A stretch of DNA of 25,278 nucleotides, taken from Akkermansiaceae bacterium (lineage in GTDB: Bacteria; Verrucomicrobiota; Verrucomicrobiia; Verrucomicrobiales; Akkermansiaceae). The notes under the pieces are model-generated. The model had not been told where the DNA came from. It ran no database searches and saw only the letters and a program-made list of their open reading frames with translations. Made by a program: the position numbers and the translations under genes. The DNA lies in contig JACMMB010000334.1 of assembly GCA_014379305.1 (NCBI GenBank), positions 1-25,278 on the forward strand. The letters are read 5' to 3'. Below are positions 1 through 7,560 of the stretch, piece after piece. Positions within the stretch are counted from its first letter, which is position 1; every line of letters begins with the position of its first letter.

Positions 1-346
1 AAATCCAACGCTTGAGCAGCGCAATCTGTTCGGGAGTGACGTGTTTGTTGGCCTTGGGCGGCGGCATCACCTCGTCGTCATCCTTCGAAAGCAACCGCAG
101 GATCATCTCGCTCTCGTCCGGCTTCCCCGGCACCACCGCCGTAACTCCATCGCGCTCAATCGTCGCCTCCTCCGGCAGGTCGAGGCGCAATTCCGCCTCG
201 CGATGCTTCGGGTCCTGCCCGTGGCAGTAAAAGCAATTCTCCGAAAGAATCGGGCGGATGTGCTCATTGAACGAAATAGGCTCACCCGCACTCAAAGACG
301 TAGCAGCAAAGAGAGACAGAAAGGCGATGGGCTTTAGTGGGGGCAT
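1..346 (-). CDS. PSCyt1-type secreted cytochrome c protein, N-terminal fragment
   Basis: This reading frame begins at ATG 346 and runs open off the left edge, so 115 N-terminal residues are seen. Residues 1-20 look like a Sec signal peptide (a short polar start with one Lys, then IAFLSLFAATSLSA). A heme-binding CFYCH motif follows at residues 38-42 inside HIRPILSENC. Further on come the blocks PGKPDESE, LRLL and DDEVMPPPK, then an LKRWI helix. This pattern is the Planctomycete cytochrome C (PSCyt1) domain, common in Planctomycetes and Verrucomicrobia. It is usually followed by DUF1549 and DUF1553 domains in very large secreted proteins, but here the remainder is outside the window. An in-frame ATG at 382 would add 12 residues; neither start has an SD sequence. 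Family call is firm; the substrate cannot be told. Confidence 0.85.
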   Translation of the reverse strand, partial: MPPLKPIAFLSLFAATSLSAGEPISFNEHIRPILSENCFYCHGQDPKHREAELRLDLPEEATIERDGVTAVVPGKPDESEMILRLLSKDDDEVMPPPKANKHVTPEQIALLKRWI

Positions 347-509
347 TGACAGCAAGGGAGATAGCAGCGGTTGCTGGACCATACATCACTAATTGCAAAT
401 TTGAATATCTGATTTTCTAAAATTCGAACACCCGAAAAGTCACTGGAGTCGGAGGTCGCACGCCCTGTTTCATCCCCGTGTGAGCACGTGTTTCCCGGTC
501 TTCGGAAAT

Positions 510-1650
510 TCAATCATCCTCATCCTTCGCACCCTTCACCCGCACTTTGCCTCTGAGCTTCGACTCGATGAACGCATCAATATCACCGTCCATCACGTCC
601 TGGATATTTCCACTCTCTTCTCCTGTGCGTAAATCCAATACTTTCTGATAGGGCTGGAAAACATAGGACCGGATCTGGTTTCCCCAGGAAACATCGCCCT
701 TTTCCCCGTAAGCCCGATCAGACTCCGCCCGCTGCTTGTCCTCCTCGATCTGATAAAGCTTTGCCTTCAGAATTTGGTATGCGAGTTCCCGGTTCGCCCC
801 TTGCGTCCTCGCGGCTGTGGAGCGGATCAAAATTCCGGTCGGCAGATGCCGCAGGATGACCGCCGTCTCCACCTTGTTCACGTTTTGCCCACCCTTGCCT
901 CCTGAGCGAGTCGTCGTGATCTCGACCTCCTTTTCGTTGATCTCGATTTTAATTTCCTTGGAAATTTCAGGAGTAACATCGATCGCTGCAAACGAAGTAT
1001 GTCGTTTGGCGGCCGAATCGAAAGGTGAAATCCGCACCAAGCGATGCACCCCCCGTTCGCTTTTCAAAAAGCCATAGGCGTAAGGGCCGGTAATCCGCAG
1101 CATCGCCGATCGCAAACCCGCCTCGTCGCCATCCTGCCAATCCAGCGTTTCCACCGTGTAACCTTTGCGCTCCGCCCACCGGGAATACATCCGGTGGAGC
1201 ATCTGCGCCCAGTCGCACGCCTCAGTCCCCCCGGCACCCGATTGGATGACCATGAAACATGGCGAGTCGTCGCCCGGCTGATTCAGAAGAGTGAGCAGCT
1301 CATATTCCCGGATATCCTTTTCCAAAGTCCCTGCATTTTCCAGTGCCTCCCGCGCCAATTCCTCATCCTCATACTCCTTCGCCAGACTCACCCCCTCGAC
1401 CACATCATCGCAACGTTCCTCAAGCGCCAGAAATCCCTCAAGCTTCTTCTTCAATGCGGAGCCATCTCCGGAGATTTGCCGCGCCTTCTCCGGATCATTC
1501 CAAAACTCCGGCGCACCCATTGCCTCCTCCAAGGTGCGTATCTGGTTTTCCAAAACCGGGACGTCAAAGATACCTCCTGAGTTTTGACAGGCGGCTTTTA
1601 ATGCCGTCCGTGTCAAGCGCCAGGAGGTCAGCGGTAGGTAATGTGGACAT
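510..1650 (-). CDS. prfB: Peptide chain release factor 2 (RF2), with programmed +1 frameshift
   Basis: RF2 reads UGA and UAA stop codons and triggers peptide release on the ribosome. The gene is in two frames. Translation starts at ATG 1650 and reads 28 codons ending in RRYL, then meets an in-frame TGA at 1566-1564. A +1 shift at CTT-T continues with GAC at 1565-1563 to the stop at 510-512, giving 379 residues. The core carries the RF2 recognition tripeptide SPF (in ISPFDSAAKRH) and the catalytic GGQ loop (GGKGGQNVNKVETAV). The single-frame reading that extends upstream to 1727 has an N-terminus unlike RF2 and is an artefact: residues up to IF before DVPVLE are out of frame. The neighbour downstream is the PSCyt1 gene after 163 bases; the DUF5069 gene upstream is divergent. 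Confidence 0.96.
1563..1578 (-). promoter_or_regulatory. prfB: prfB programmed +1 frameshift site
   Basis: On the minus strand the site reads AGGAGGTATCTTTGAC. The internal SD-like AGGAGG (1578-1573) stands three bases before the CTT slippery codon (1569-1567), followed by the in-frame TGA (1566-1564) and C. This is the arrangement of the Escherichia coli RF2 site (AGG GGG TAT CTT TGA C). Low RF2 makes ribosomes pause at UGA and slip by one base, so RF2 controls its own synthesis. The first frame ends in LRRYL, as in many RF2 leaders. Confidence 0.95.
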
Positions 1651-1762
1651 TGGAAAGCGAACAAACCCCACGCCTCACGATCGTTCAAGAACAAACGCCG
1701 ATAGGATCGGGTCATGTGTTTCTGCATTTCTGAAAGCAGCCCTTTTTTTCACTCTTCCCCCA

Positions 1763-1791
1763 TTGACCCACCGCCGATCATCACCCATACA
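1763..1791 (+). promoter_or_regulatory. Candidate promoter for the DUF5069 gene
   Basis: TTGACC (1763-1768) and CATACA (1786-1791) are spaced by 17 bases. The expected transcription start would fall within a few bases of the ATG at 1800, so the mRNA would be leaderless or nearly so. The -10 box is a weak match (3 of 6), and the call rests on position as much as sequence. Confidence 0.3.
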
Positions 1792-1799
1792 TTCTGATC

Positions 1800-2237
1800 A
1801 TGAGTCATAAAATCGTCCCTACCATCTCGTCCGGCGTTGCCGGTCCTCTCGGCGTCCTCCACATGCCCCGCCTCTGGCAGAAACTCTCGCTCGAAGCGGC
1901 CGGAAAACTCGCCGAGGGCTATCCCGGCTGCGGTCAAGGCTATGACCAAATGCTGCTCGACGGCATCGGCCTGGATAAAGACGCAACGCTCGGATTCGTT
2001 TCCAGCAAAAAGCCCACCTATGTCGAATTCGAGGCCTTTGTTTGCGAAACCGCCACCATGCTTAACGAAACCGCCGTCTCCAGCCTCAACGCCGCGATCA
2101 TCGGTTATCAGCATGCCGCGGAAACCCGCCAATCCATACTCTCTTCAGTCGGCCTTCCGGATGGAAAGCCTACCGATGCCATCAACCTCAACAATCTCGA
2201 CGATTGGCAGGCATTCCACAGCGCTGAGTTGAAATAA
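1800..2237 (+). CDS. DUF5069 domain-containing protein
   Basis: A 145-residue soluble protein without signal peptide or membrane segment. The order of blocks GPLGVLHMPRLWQK, EGYPGCGQGYDQMLLDGIGLD, PTYVEFEAFV and a C-terminal LNNLDDWQAFH matches, from memory, the DUF5069 family, which is common in Verrucomicrobia and Planctomycetes and has no established function. The start is ATG 1800 with no SD. It is divergent from prfB and converges on pabB with only 11 bases between the two stop codons, so it is probably transcribed alone. I do not assign a function. Confidence 0.75.
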   Translation: MSHKIVPTISSGVAGPLGVLHMPRLWQKLSLEAAGKLAEGYPGCGQGYDQMLLDGIGLDKDATLGFVSSKKPTYVEFEAFVCETATMLNETAVSSLNAAIIGYQHAAETRQSILSSVGLPDGKPTDAINLNNLDDWQAFHSAELK

Positions 2238-2248
2238 ACATCCGCGCA

Positions 2249-3508
2249 CTACTCCTTCCGATTCGTTCCGCTGCTTTTCCACCGCTCCAACCCCAATCGG
2301 ATTCCTGCGGCTTTTTGTAGGGTTTCTTCATACTCTTTCTCCGCTTGCGAATCCGCCACAATCCCTGCGCCCACTCGATAACTCAGCATTCCGCCCTCTC
2401 TGACCAGCGTCCGGATCGCGATATTGAATTCGCTTTCACCGTTGAATCCCAACCAGCCGATGGCGCCGCAGTAAATTCCTCTCGGCTCGCTTTCAAGCTC
2501 GCGGATGATTTCCATCGCCCGCTGCTTCGGCGCACCCGTGATGCTTCCGCCCGGAAAACAGGCCGCCAGCGCGGAAACGGCATCCTCACCCTCCCGCAAA
2601 CATCCTTTGACCGTGGAAACCAAATGATGCACCTGCGCCAGCGACTCGAGTTGCAACATTCCGCTCACCTCCACACTGCCGAATTCGCACACCTGCCCGA
2701 GATCGTTGCGTAATAAATCCGTAATCATCACCAGCTCCGCGATCTCTTTTGGAGAAGTCTGCAACTCCACTGCCGATCTTCGATCCTCATCGACATCGTG
2801 AAACCTTGGCCGGGTTCCCTTGATCGGACGCGTCTCCACCCCTTTCCCGGAAATCTTTAAAAAAAGCTCGGGCGATGTGCTCAGGATTTCCCTTCCATCC
2901 AACTCCATCCACGCCCCCATCGGCGCCGGCGTCGCTTCCCTGAGAACTTCATAAAAACCAAATAGCGACCCCTTCCCGCTGACCTCCGCCTTATAACCTT
3001 GCGCCAGATTGACCTGATAAATATCACCGGCGGCAATCCACTCCTTAATCCGACCAACCGCTTCCAAAAATCCTTCGCGCCCCATTTCCGCCCTGAAGTC
3101 GCCGACTGTGACCGCGCCTTCCTCCGCGATCCGAATCTTTCCCGAGAGCCCGCCTCGCTCCCACCACTCCCCCGTCTGCTCGTCCCGCACCAGCATTTCC
3201 TGATAATCTCCAAAAACGAAATCCCCTTCGTAGTCCACCCATCCACAGAGCCCGCCGGCCGGAATACCGAAGTCGCCATCTGCGACTGCATTTTCCGCCA
3301 TCACTTTCCTCAGCAGCTCGCGATCCTGCTCCTTAAAAATTGATCCTTTGTAAATTGCCGATGGCCGTGCGGCGATCACTGACACTGCCGGACCCGCACT
3401 CTTGGGCACATTTCCCGCCGTGTCAAAAAACACCATCCCCTCCAGCCATCTGAGCCCCCGCGCCACCTCCAAAGCCGTCCAGCCAGCCAGTTTATCCGCA
3501 TGTTGCAT
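2249..3508 (-). CDS. pabB: Aminodeoxychorismate synthase component I (PabB)
   Basis: The predicted enzyme converts chorismate and ammonia (from a PabA amidotransferase) to 4-amino-4-deoxychorismate, the first step of p-aminobenzoate and folate synthesis. From ATG 3508 it has 419 residues: an N-terminal component-I domain and the C-terminal chorismate-binding domain. That domain carries IYQVNLAQ, LSTSPELF, PIKGTRPR, RNDLGQV, FPGGSITGAPK and SYRVGAGIVADS. The lysine in PIKGT (about residue 230) is the nucleophile typical of PabB; anthranilate synthase TrpE has PIAGT there, so TrpE is unlikely. A GTG at 3529 would add seven residues; I prefer ATG 3508, which follows a purine-rich GGGAAG stretch. 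No pabA or pabC lies next to it. It is divergent from fusA. Confidence 0.9.
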   Translation of the reverse strand: MQHADKLAGWTALEVARGLRWLEGMVFFDTAGNVPKSAGPAVSVIAARPSAIYKGSIFKEQDRELLRKVMAENAVADGDFGIPAGGLCGWVDYEGDFVFGDYQEMLVRDEQTGEWWERGGLSGKIRIAEEGAVTVGDFRAEMGREGFLEAVGRIKEWIAAGDIYQVNLAQGYKAEVSGKGSLFGFYEVLREATPAPMGAWMELDGREILSTSPELFLKISGKGVETRPIKGTRPRFHDVDEDRRSAVELQTSPKEIAELVMITDLLRNDLGQVCEFGSVEVSGMLQLESLAQVHHLVSTVKGCLREGEDAVSALAACFPGGSITGAPKQRAMEIIRELESEPRGIYCGAIGWLGFNGESEFNIAIRTLVREGGMLSYRVGAGIVADSQAEKEYEETLQKAAGIRLGLERWKSSGTNRKE

Positions 3509-3643
3509 CTTCTTCCCGGTGGTCTCCACGGAATCGATTATGAACCTCGCATGCCGAATTTCAACGCCGGTAAATTGTTTCCAATCCGATCACCTCAATT
3601 TTCCATGGCTGACCTCACGCCGTCCGCCAGGCGCTCTTTGCTG

Positions 3644-3671
3644 TTGCAAAACCCCGGACCTCGACTAGAAA
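3644..3671 (+). promoter_or_regulatory. Candidate promoter for fusA
   Basis: TTGCAA (3644-3649) and TAGAAA (3666-3671) are 16 bases apart. Each matches the vegetative consensus at four of six positions. The start of transcription would fall near 3678, leaving an untranslated leader of about 40 bases before fusA. Confidence 0.35.
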
Positions 3672-3719
3672 CACGCCCCGCCGAACCCCTCGGCCCATAA
3701 ACCAATACAGACCATAGGC

Positions 3720-5810
3720 ATGAAGGATCTCAGCAAATATCGCAACATCGGCATTTTCGCCCACGTTGACGCCGGAAAAACCACAACCACCGAGCGCATT
3801 CTCAAACTCACCGGAAAAGTTCACAAAATCGGTGAAGTTCACGATGGTGCGGCGACCACCGACTTCATGGTACAGGAGCAGGAGCGCGGCATCACCATTC
3901 AATCCGCCGCCACCAGTTGTTTCTGGAAAACCTATCAATTCAACATCATCGACACACCAGGACACGTGGACTTCACTATCGAAGTTTACCGTTCCCTCAA
4001 AGTTCTGGATGGCGGAGTGGGCGTTTTCTGTGCCTCCGGCGGTGTCGAACCACAGTCGGAAACGAACTGGCGCTACGCCAATGACTCGGAAGTCGCCCGG
4101 ATCATTTACGTCAATAAAATGGACCGCATCGGCGCGGATTACTTCCGCGTGATCAATCAGGTGAAAACCATCCTCGGTGCCAAGGCCCTCGTCATGGTCC
4201 TCCCGATCGGCGTGGAAATCGATTTCGTCGGTGTCGTCGACCTCCTCACCCGCAAGTCATATATTTGGGACAACTCCGGCAATCCGGAATCCTTCACTGT
4301 CGGCGAAGTGCCGGCCGATATGGTCGACAAGGTCGAGGAATACCGCGCCCTGCTGATCGAAACCGCCGTCGAGCAGGACGACGATCTGATGGAAAAATAT
4401 CTCGATGGCGAGGAACCATCCATTGAGCAAATCAAGAAATGCATCCGCAAAGGCACGATCAACCTCGATTTCTTCCCGACCTTCTGCGGCTCCTCCTTTA
4501 AGAACAAAGGCGTCCAAAACGTCCTCGACGGAGTTGTGGACTTCCTGCCCAGCCCGACCGAGGTAAAACCTCAACCGGAAGTGGACCTTGAAGGCAACCC
4601 GACCGGCGAATTTGCCATTGTCGATGCGAACCGCCCCTTCCGCGGCCTGGCTTTCAAAATCATGGATGATCGTTTCGGCGCCCTGACTTTCACCCGTATT
4701 TATTCCGGAAAAATCAAGAAAGGCGATACCGTGCTCAATACTTTTACCAACAAAACCGAGCGCATTGGCCGGATGGTGGAAATGCACGCCAATGACCGCA
4801 CCGAGATCGATTCCGCCCAGGCCGGTGATATCATCGCAATCGTCGGGCTTAAAAACGTGCAAACGGGACACACCCTCGCTGATGAAAAACACCCGGCCAC
4901 GCTCGAACCAATGGTATTTCCGGATCCCGTTATTTCCATTGCCGTCGCCCCCAAGGACAAGGCTAATGCCGAAAAGCTTGGCATCGCCATCGGCAAAATG
5001 ATCCAGGAGGACCCTTCATTCCGCGTGGAAACCGACGAGGAAACCAATGAACTTATTCTCAAGGGAATGGGCGAGCTTCATCTGGACATCAAGGTGGATC
5101 TTCTCAAACGCACTCACGGCGTGGAAGTGATCGTCGGCGCACCCCAGGTCGCATACCGCGAAACGATCACCAAGCCGATCACCGACAGTTATACCCACAA
5201 GAAGCAGTCCGGTGGTTCCGGCCAGTTCGCGAAAATTGATTACAAAATCGAACCCGGCGAACCCGGCACCGGCTTCGTCTTCGAGTCCGCAGTGGTCGGT
5301 GGTAATATCCCCAAGGAATACATCCCTGCCGTGGAAAAAGGTTTCCGGACATCTGTCAACAAAGGACCCCTTGCCGGCTACCCCTGCCTTGACTTTAAAG
5401 TCTCGCTTACTGACGGCGGATTCCACGCCGTTGACTCCTCCTCCATCGCCTTTGAAATCGCCGCCAAAGCCGCCTACCGCCAATCCATGGTCAAGGCCGG
5501 TCCGCAAATTCTCGAGCCGATCATGAAAATCGATGTCTTCGTTCCCGAACAACATGTCGGTGATACCATCGGCGATCTCAACCGACGCCGCGGCATGATC
5601 AAGGACCAGGACACCACTCCGACAGGCGTGCGTATCAAGGCTGAAGCTCCGCTAAGTGAAATGTTCGGCTACATCGGTGACCTCCGCACCATGACATCCG
5701 GTCGCGGTCAGTTCTCCATGGAGTTCAGCCACTACTTTGCCACCCCGCGTAATATCTCCGATGATGTTATTGCAAAAGCCAAAGAGCGCGAAGAGGCACT
5801 CAGAAAATAA
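3720..5810 (+). CDS. fusA: Translation elongation factor G (second-paralogue-like type)
   Basis: EF-G is a GTPase that drives tRNA-mRNA translocation and, with RRF, ribosome recycling. The protein is full length (696 residues) and starts at ATG 3720 with MKDLSKYRNIGIFAHVDAGK. The GTPase motifs are the P-loop AHVDAGKT (14-21), RGITI, DTPGH (78-82) and NKMD (132-135). Domains II-V follow, including GMGELHLD and HKKQSGGSGQF, with the C-terminal GYIGDLRTMTSGRGQ. It stands alone with its own promoter and terminator, not in an rpsL-rpsG-fusA-tuf operon. Several blocks (TTDFMVQEQERG, ASGGVEPQSETNWRYAN, NKMDRIGADYF) differ from canonical EF-G and recall the EF-G2 paralogue of Vibrio and Shewanella. 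It may therefore be a second EF-G; the subtype is inference. Confidence 0.95.
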   Translation: MKDLSKYRNIGIFAHVDAGKTTTTERILKLTGKVHKIGEVHDGAATTDFMVQEQERGITIQSAATSCFWKTYQFNIIDTPGHVDFTIEVYRSLKVLDGGVGVFCASGGVEPQSETNWRYANDSEVARIIYVNKMDRIGADYFRVINQVKTILGAKALVMVLPIGVEIDFVGVVDLLTRKSYIWDNSGNPESFTVGEVPADMVDKVEEYRALLIETAVEQDDDLMEKYLDGEEPSIEQIKKCIRKGTINLDFFPTFCGSSFKNKGVQNVLDGVVDFLPSPTEVKPQPEVDLEGNPTGEFAIVDANRPFRGLAFKIMDDRFGALTFTRIYSGKIKKGDTVLNTFTNKTERIGRMVEMHANDRTEIDSAQAGDIIAIVGLKNVQTGHTLADEKHPATLEPMVFPDPVISIAVAPKDKANAEKLGIAIGKMIQEDPSFRVETDEETNELILKGMGELHLDIKVDLLKRTHGVEVIVGAPQVAYRETITKPITDSYTHKKQSGGSGQFAKIDYKIEPGEPGTGFVFESAVVGGNIPKEYIPAVEKGFRTSVNKGPLAGYPCLDFKVSLTDGGFHAVDSSSIAFEIAAKAAYRQSMVKAGPQILEPIMKIDVFVPEQHVGDTIGDLNRRRGMIKDQDTTPTGVRIKAEAPLSEMFGYIGDLRTMTSGRGQFSMEFSHYFATPRNISDDVIAKAKEREEALRK

Positions 5811-5840
5811 CCGGAATGTTATCCCACTGATTAACTCGTC

Positions 5841-5874
5841 AAAAACCGCCCCGGGCTCGTCCGGTGCGGTTTTT
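5841..5874 (+). terminator. Rho-independent terminator after fusA
   Basis: AAAAACCGC-C-CCGG pairs with CCGG-T-GCGGTTTTT across a six-base loop (GCTCGT). The stem has 13 paired positions with one C-T mismatch and ends in five T. It lies 31 bases after the fusA stop. Confidence 0.88.
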
Positions 5875-5995
5875 CCTTATCTTGGAATCTCGCTTTCATT
5901 TTGAAAATACGGCCTTTCATGCAAAACGCATTCCGGCTTCACGCAATATTCCCGATCTCAAATTCATAAAGCCCGCAAGTCGTTGAAAATACAAG

Positions 5996-6010
5996 TGGCA
6001 TTAACTCTGC
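5996..6010 (+). promoter_or_regulatory. Candidate sigma-54 (-24/-12) promoter for the repeat lipoprotein
   Basis: TGGCATTAACTCTGC has TGGCA and TGC at the spacing of the sigma-54 consensus TGGCACG-N4-TTGC, so the GG and GC dinucleotides sit correctly. Transcription would start near 6021, downstream of the ATG at 6014 and 28 or so bases before the ATG at 6050. No enhancer-binding site was recognised. One 15-base match can arise by chance. Confidence 0.3.
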
Positions 6011-6049
6011 GATATGAAAGTTAACCCGTCAGGGCAACAAGTTGATACT

Positions 6050-6376
6050 ATGAAAAACTATACGCTAACTACCATTCTGGGCGCTTCAGCGCTCGCATTG
6101 ATGATCACCTCTTGCGAGTCTCCGCAAGAAGAAGTCCGGGAAGAAAAAGTCGAAATGAAAGCCGATGCAATGGAGGATAAGGCTGATCAAGTTCGTAAGG
6201 ACGCCGAAAAAAACGCAGACATGAAGGAAGAGCAAGCCGATGCGGTTCGCGACAATACGGATAACGAAGGTGCTGCGGATAGCATCGAAGACAACGCGGA
6301 CGCCACTCGCAAACAAGGCGAGCAGAAGGCTGATCAAATCGAAGAACAAGCCGACGAGGTTCGCGAAACCGAATAA
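6050..6376 (+). CDS. Small lipoprotein with four 18-residue charged helical repeats
   Basis: I do not recognise a named family. From ATG 6050 the protein has 108 residues. Residues 1-21 form a lipoprotein signal peptide with lipobox ITSC, lipidated Cys at 22. The mature part is almost all charged and Ala/Asp/Glu/Lys/Arg/Gln, with no Pro after residue 25 and no aromatic residue, so one long helix is likely. AD pairs occur at 38, 45, 56, 63, 76, 83, 94 and 101, giving four repeats of consensus xADxxEExADxVRxxxEx starting at 37, 55, 75 and 93. Eighteen residues equal five alpha-helical turns. An upstream ATG at 6014 would add 12 residues before the signal peptide and is less likely. A periplasmic spacer, like Lpp in general style, is a guess. 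The gene has its own terminator. Confidence 0.85.
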   Translation: MKNYTLTTILGASALALMITSCESPQEEVREEKVEMKADAMEDKADQVRKDAEKNADMKEEQADAVRDNTDNEGAADSIEDNADATRKQGEQKADQIEEQADEVRETE

Positions 6377-6400
6377 GCGATTTCAGATCTGCCATCAATA

Positions 6401-6437
6401 AAGACCACCGCCTGTAAAAGGACGGTGGCTTTTTTTT
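6401..6437 (+). terminator. Rho-independent terminator after the lipoprotein gene
   Basis: CCACCG (6405-6410) pairs with CGGTGG (6423-6428) across a 12-base loop, followed after one C by eight T (6430-6437). It lies about 30 bases after the stop codon. Confidence 0.8.
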
Positions 6438-6452
6438 GCAGATGTCACTGTC

Positions 6453-6480
6453 TTGACTCTTCCTATCGGAAAATCAGAAT
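6453..6480 (+). promoter_or_regulatory. Candidate promoter for the TIM-barrel gene (leaderless?)
   Basis: TTGACT (6453-6458) and CAGAAT (6475-6480) are 16 bases apart and match five and four consensus positions. The expected start of transcription is at or next to the A of ATG 6487, which predicts a leaderless mRNA. The preceding terminator ends at 6437, so a promoter must lie within these 50 bases unless read-through serves the gene. Confidence 0.4.
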
Positions 6481-6486
6481 CACTTC

Positions 6487-7500
6487 ATGTCACAGACACT
6501 TACCCTAAAACCCACCATCGCTTTCGGAGTCGTTCCCACACACATCAAATTCGTCGGTGGACTCGTCCCGGATGCAGATGGGAATTTTCCACGCGAAGGA
6601 GATGGCCGTCTTTCCATCGTCGCCGAGATGGAACGCATCTGCCGGCAATCGCCAGTCCGCCCGACCTGCACACAGATTCCTTTCTTCGCAGGTGCCAATG
6701 AAGAAGACATTGAGGAACTCATCTCCGGCCTCAAAGCCCTCGATCTGGCGGTCCATCTTATCATGATGGTCGGAGGGGCCAATCCCATGAATCCAGCCGA
6801 TGAGGATGCCGTCGTTTCCCAGCTCGTCACCTCCCTCACCGCCGCGCAAAAGCACGGTGTCGTCTCCGTCTCCTCAACTTCCATCGAGGAATGGATGAAG
6901 GCCGGCGAGACCCGACGCGACGGAGCGGATTTCAACGCCGCAGTCGCACAGAATGTCAAAGTCCACGTCCGCGCAGCCAAAGAATCCGGTCTCACGGAGT
7001 CCTCCATCGCTGCCTGGCATATCGAATTCCTGCGTCCCGGCGAATTCAAGACCTTCACCGATCTCAACCGCGCCTGGACCTTCGTCAAAGCCGCCAATAA
7101 AGCCCTTGGGAAAAATTATTTCAAACTCCTCATCGACGCGGCCCACTGTGGCGACTCGGGACTCTCGATCGAGGAGAATCAAAAGCTGATCGCAGACATA
7201 GCCGCTGCCGATCACATGGGCATCTACCACGCTTCCTCAAAAACAACCCGTGGCTGCCTGAGCACCGACGATGGCTGGATTGGCGCAACCCTCCACGCGG
7301 CCGCAAAGACAGGAAAACTCGAAACCGTTTTTGTTGAATTATTCCACCATGAAGACCCTGCTCTCGAAGGACTTCGCAACATGGATTCAGGCCATGGTAT
7401 CGATACCCGGGATGGCCGTTCATATACCCAAACCACGATCGATGGTCTTGTGGAAACCGCCCATCGCTTGAACAACCTCCAGGCGCGGGGCATCCTCTGA
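6487..7500 (+). CDS. Predicted TIM-barrel protein, sugar isomerase/epimerase-like
   Basis: A 337-residue cytosolic protein with no signal peptide. Alternating hydrophobic strands and helices suggest a (beta/alpha)8 barrel. Conserved-looking polar residues sit at strand ends: Glu180 (WHIEF), Asp217 and His220 (LIDAAHCGDS), His248 (GIYHASSKTTRG) and Glu284 (FVELFHHED). Glu, Asp-x-x-His, His and Glu at such places resemble the metal ligands of the xylose-isomerase-like TIM-barrel superfamily. That placement is inference; I do not recognise the exact family and assign no substrate. The C-terminus (NMDSGHGIDTRDGRSYTQTT) is polar and probably conserved. The start ATG 6487 has no SD. The gene converges on tamA, with 27 bases between stops. 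Confidence 0.7.
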   Translation: MSQTLTLKPTIAFGVVPTHIKFVGGLVPDADGNFPREGDGRLSIVAEMERICRQSPVRPTCTQIPFFAGANEEDIEELISGLKALDLAVHLIMMVGGANPMNPADEDAVVSQLVTSLTAAQKHGVVSVSSTSIEEWMKAGETRRDGADFNAAVAQNVKVHVRAAKESGLTESSIAAWHIEFLRPGEFKTFTDLNRAWTFVKAANKALGKNYFKLLIDAAHCGDSGLSIEENQKLIADIAAADHMGIYHASSKTTRGCLSTDDGWIGATLHAAAKTGKLETVFVELFHHEDPALEGLRNMDSGHGIDTRDGRSYTQTTIDGLVETAHRLNNLQARGIL

Positions 7501-7509
7501 AACCGCCAC

Positions 7510-7560
7510 ACTTGGCATTAATTCGAATCAGAAAGTCGCTCCAATAGCAAAGTGCCAAGT
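7510..7560. repeat. Inverted repeat at the junction of two convergent genes
   Basis: ACTTGGCA (7510-7517) and TGCCAAGT (7553-7560) are exact inverted copies 35 bases apart. They bridge the gap between the TIM-barrel and tamA stops; the right arm lies inside the tamA 3' coding end. The stem can grow to ten pairs with one G-U. There is no T-tract, so it is not a canonical terminator, though it could end or protect both transcripts. Confidence 0.4.

Noticed and set aside
1651..1727. N-terminal extension of prfB in the single long frame
   Set aside because: It is out of frame with the true RF2 leader; the residues do not resemble RF2 and the canonical frameshift site explains the real start at 1650.
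2249..3508. Anthranilate synthase component I (TrpE)
   Set aside because: PIKGTRPR, with the PabB lysine, replaces the PIAGT of TrpE.
4257..4892. 211-codon open frame antisense to fusA
   Set aside because: Shadow of a fully conserved EF-G gene, no recognisable domain.
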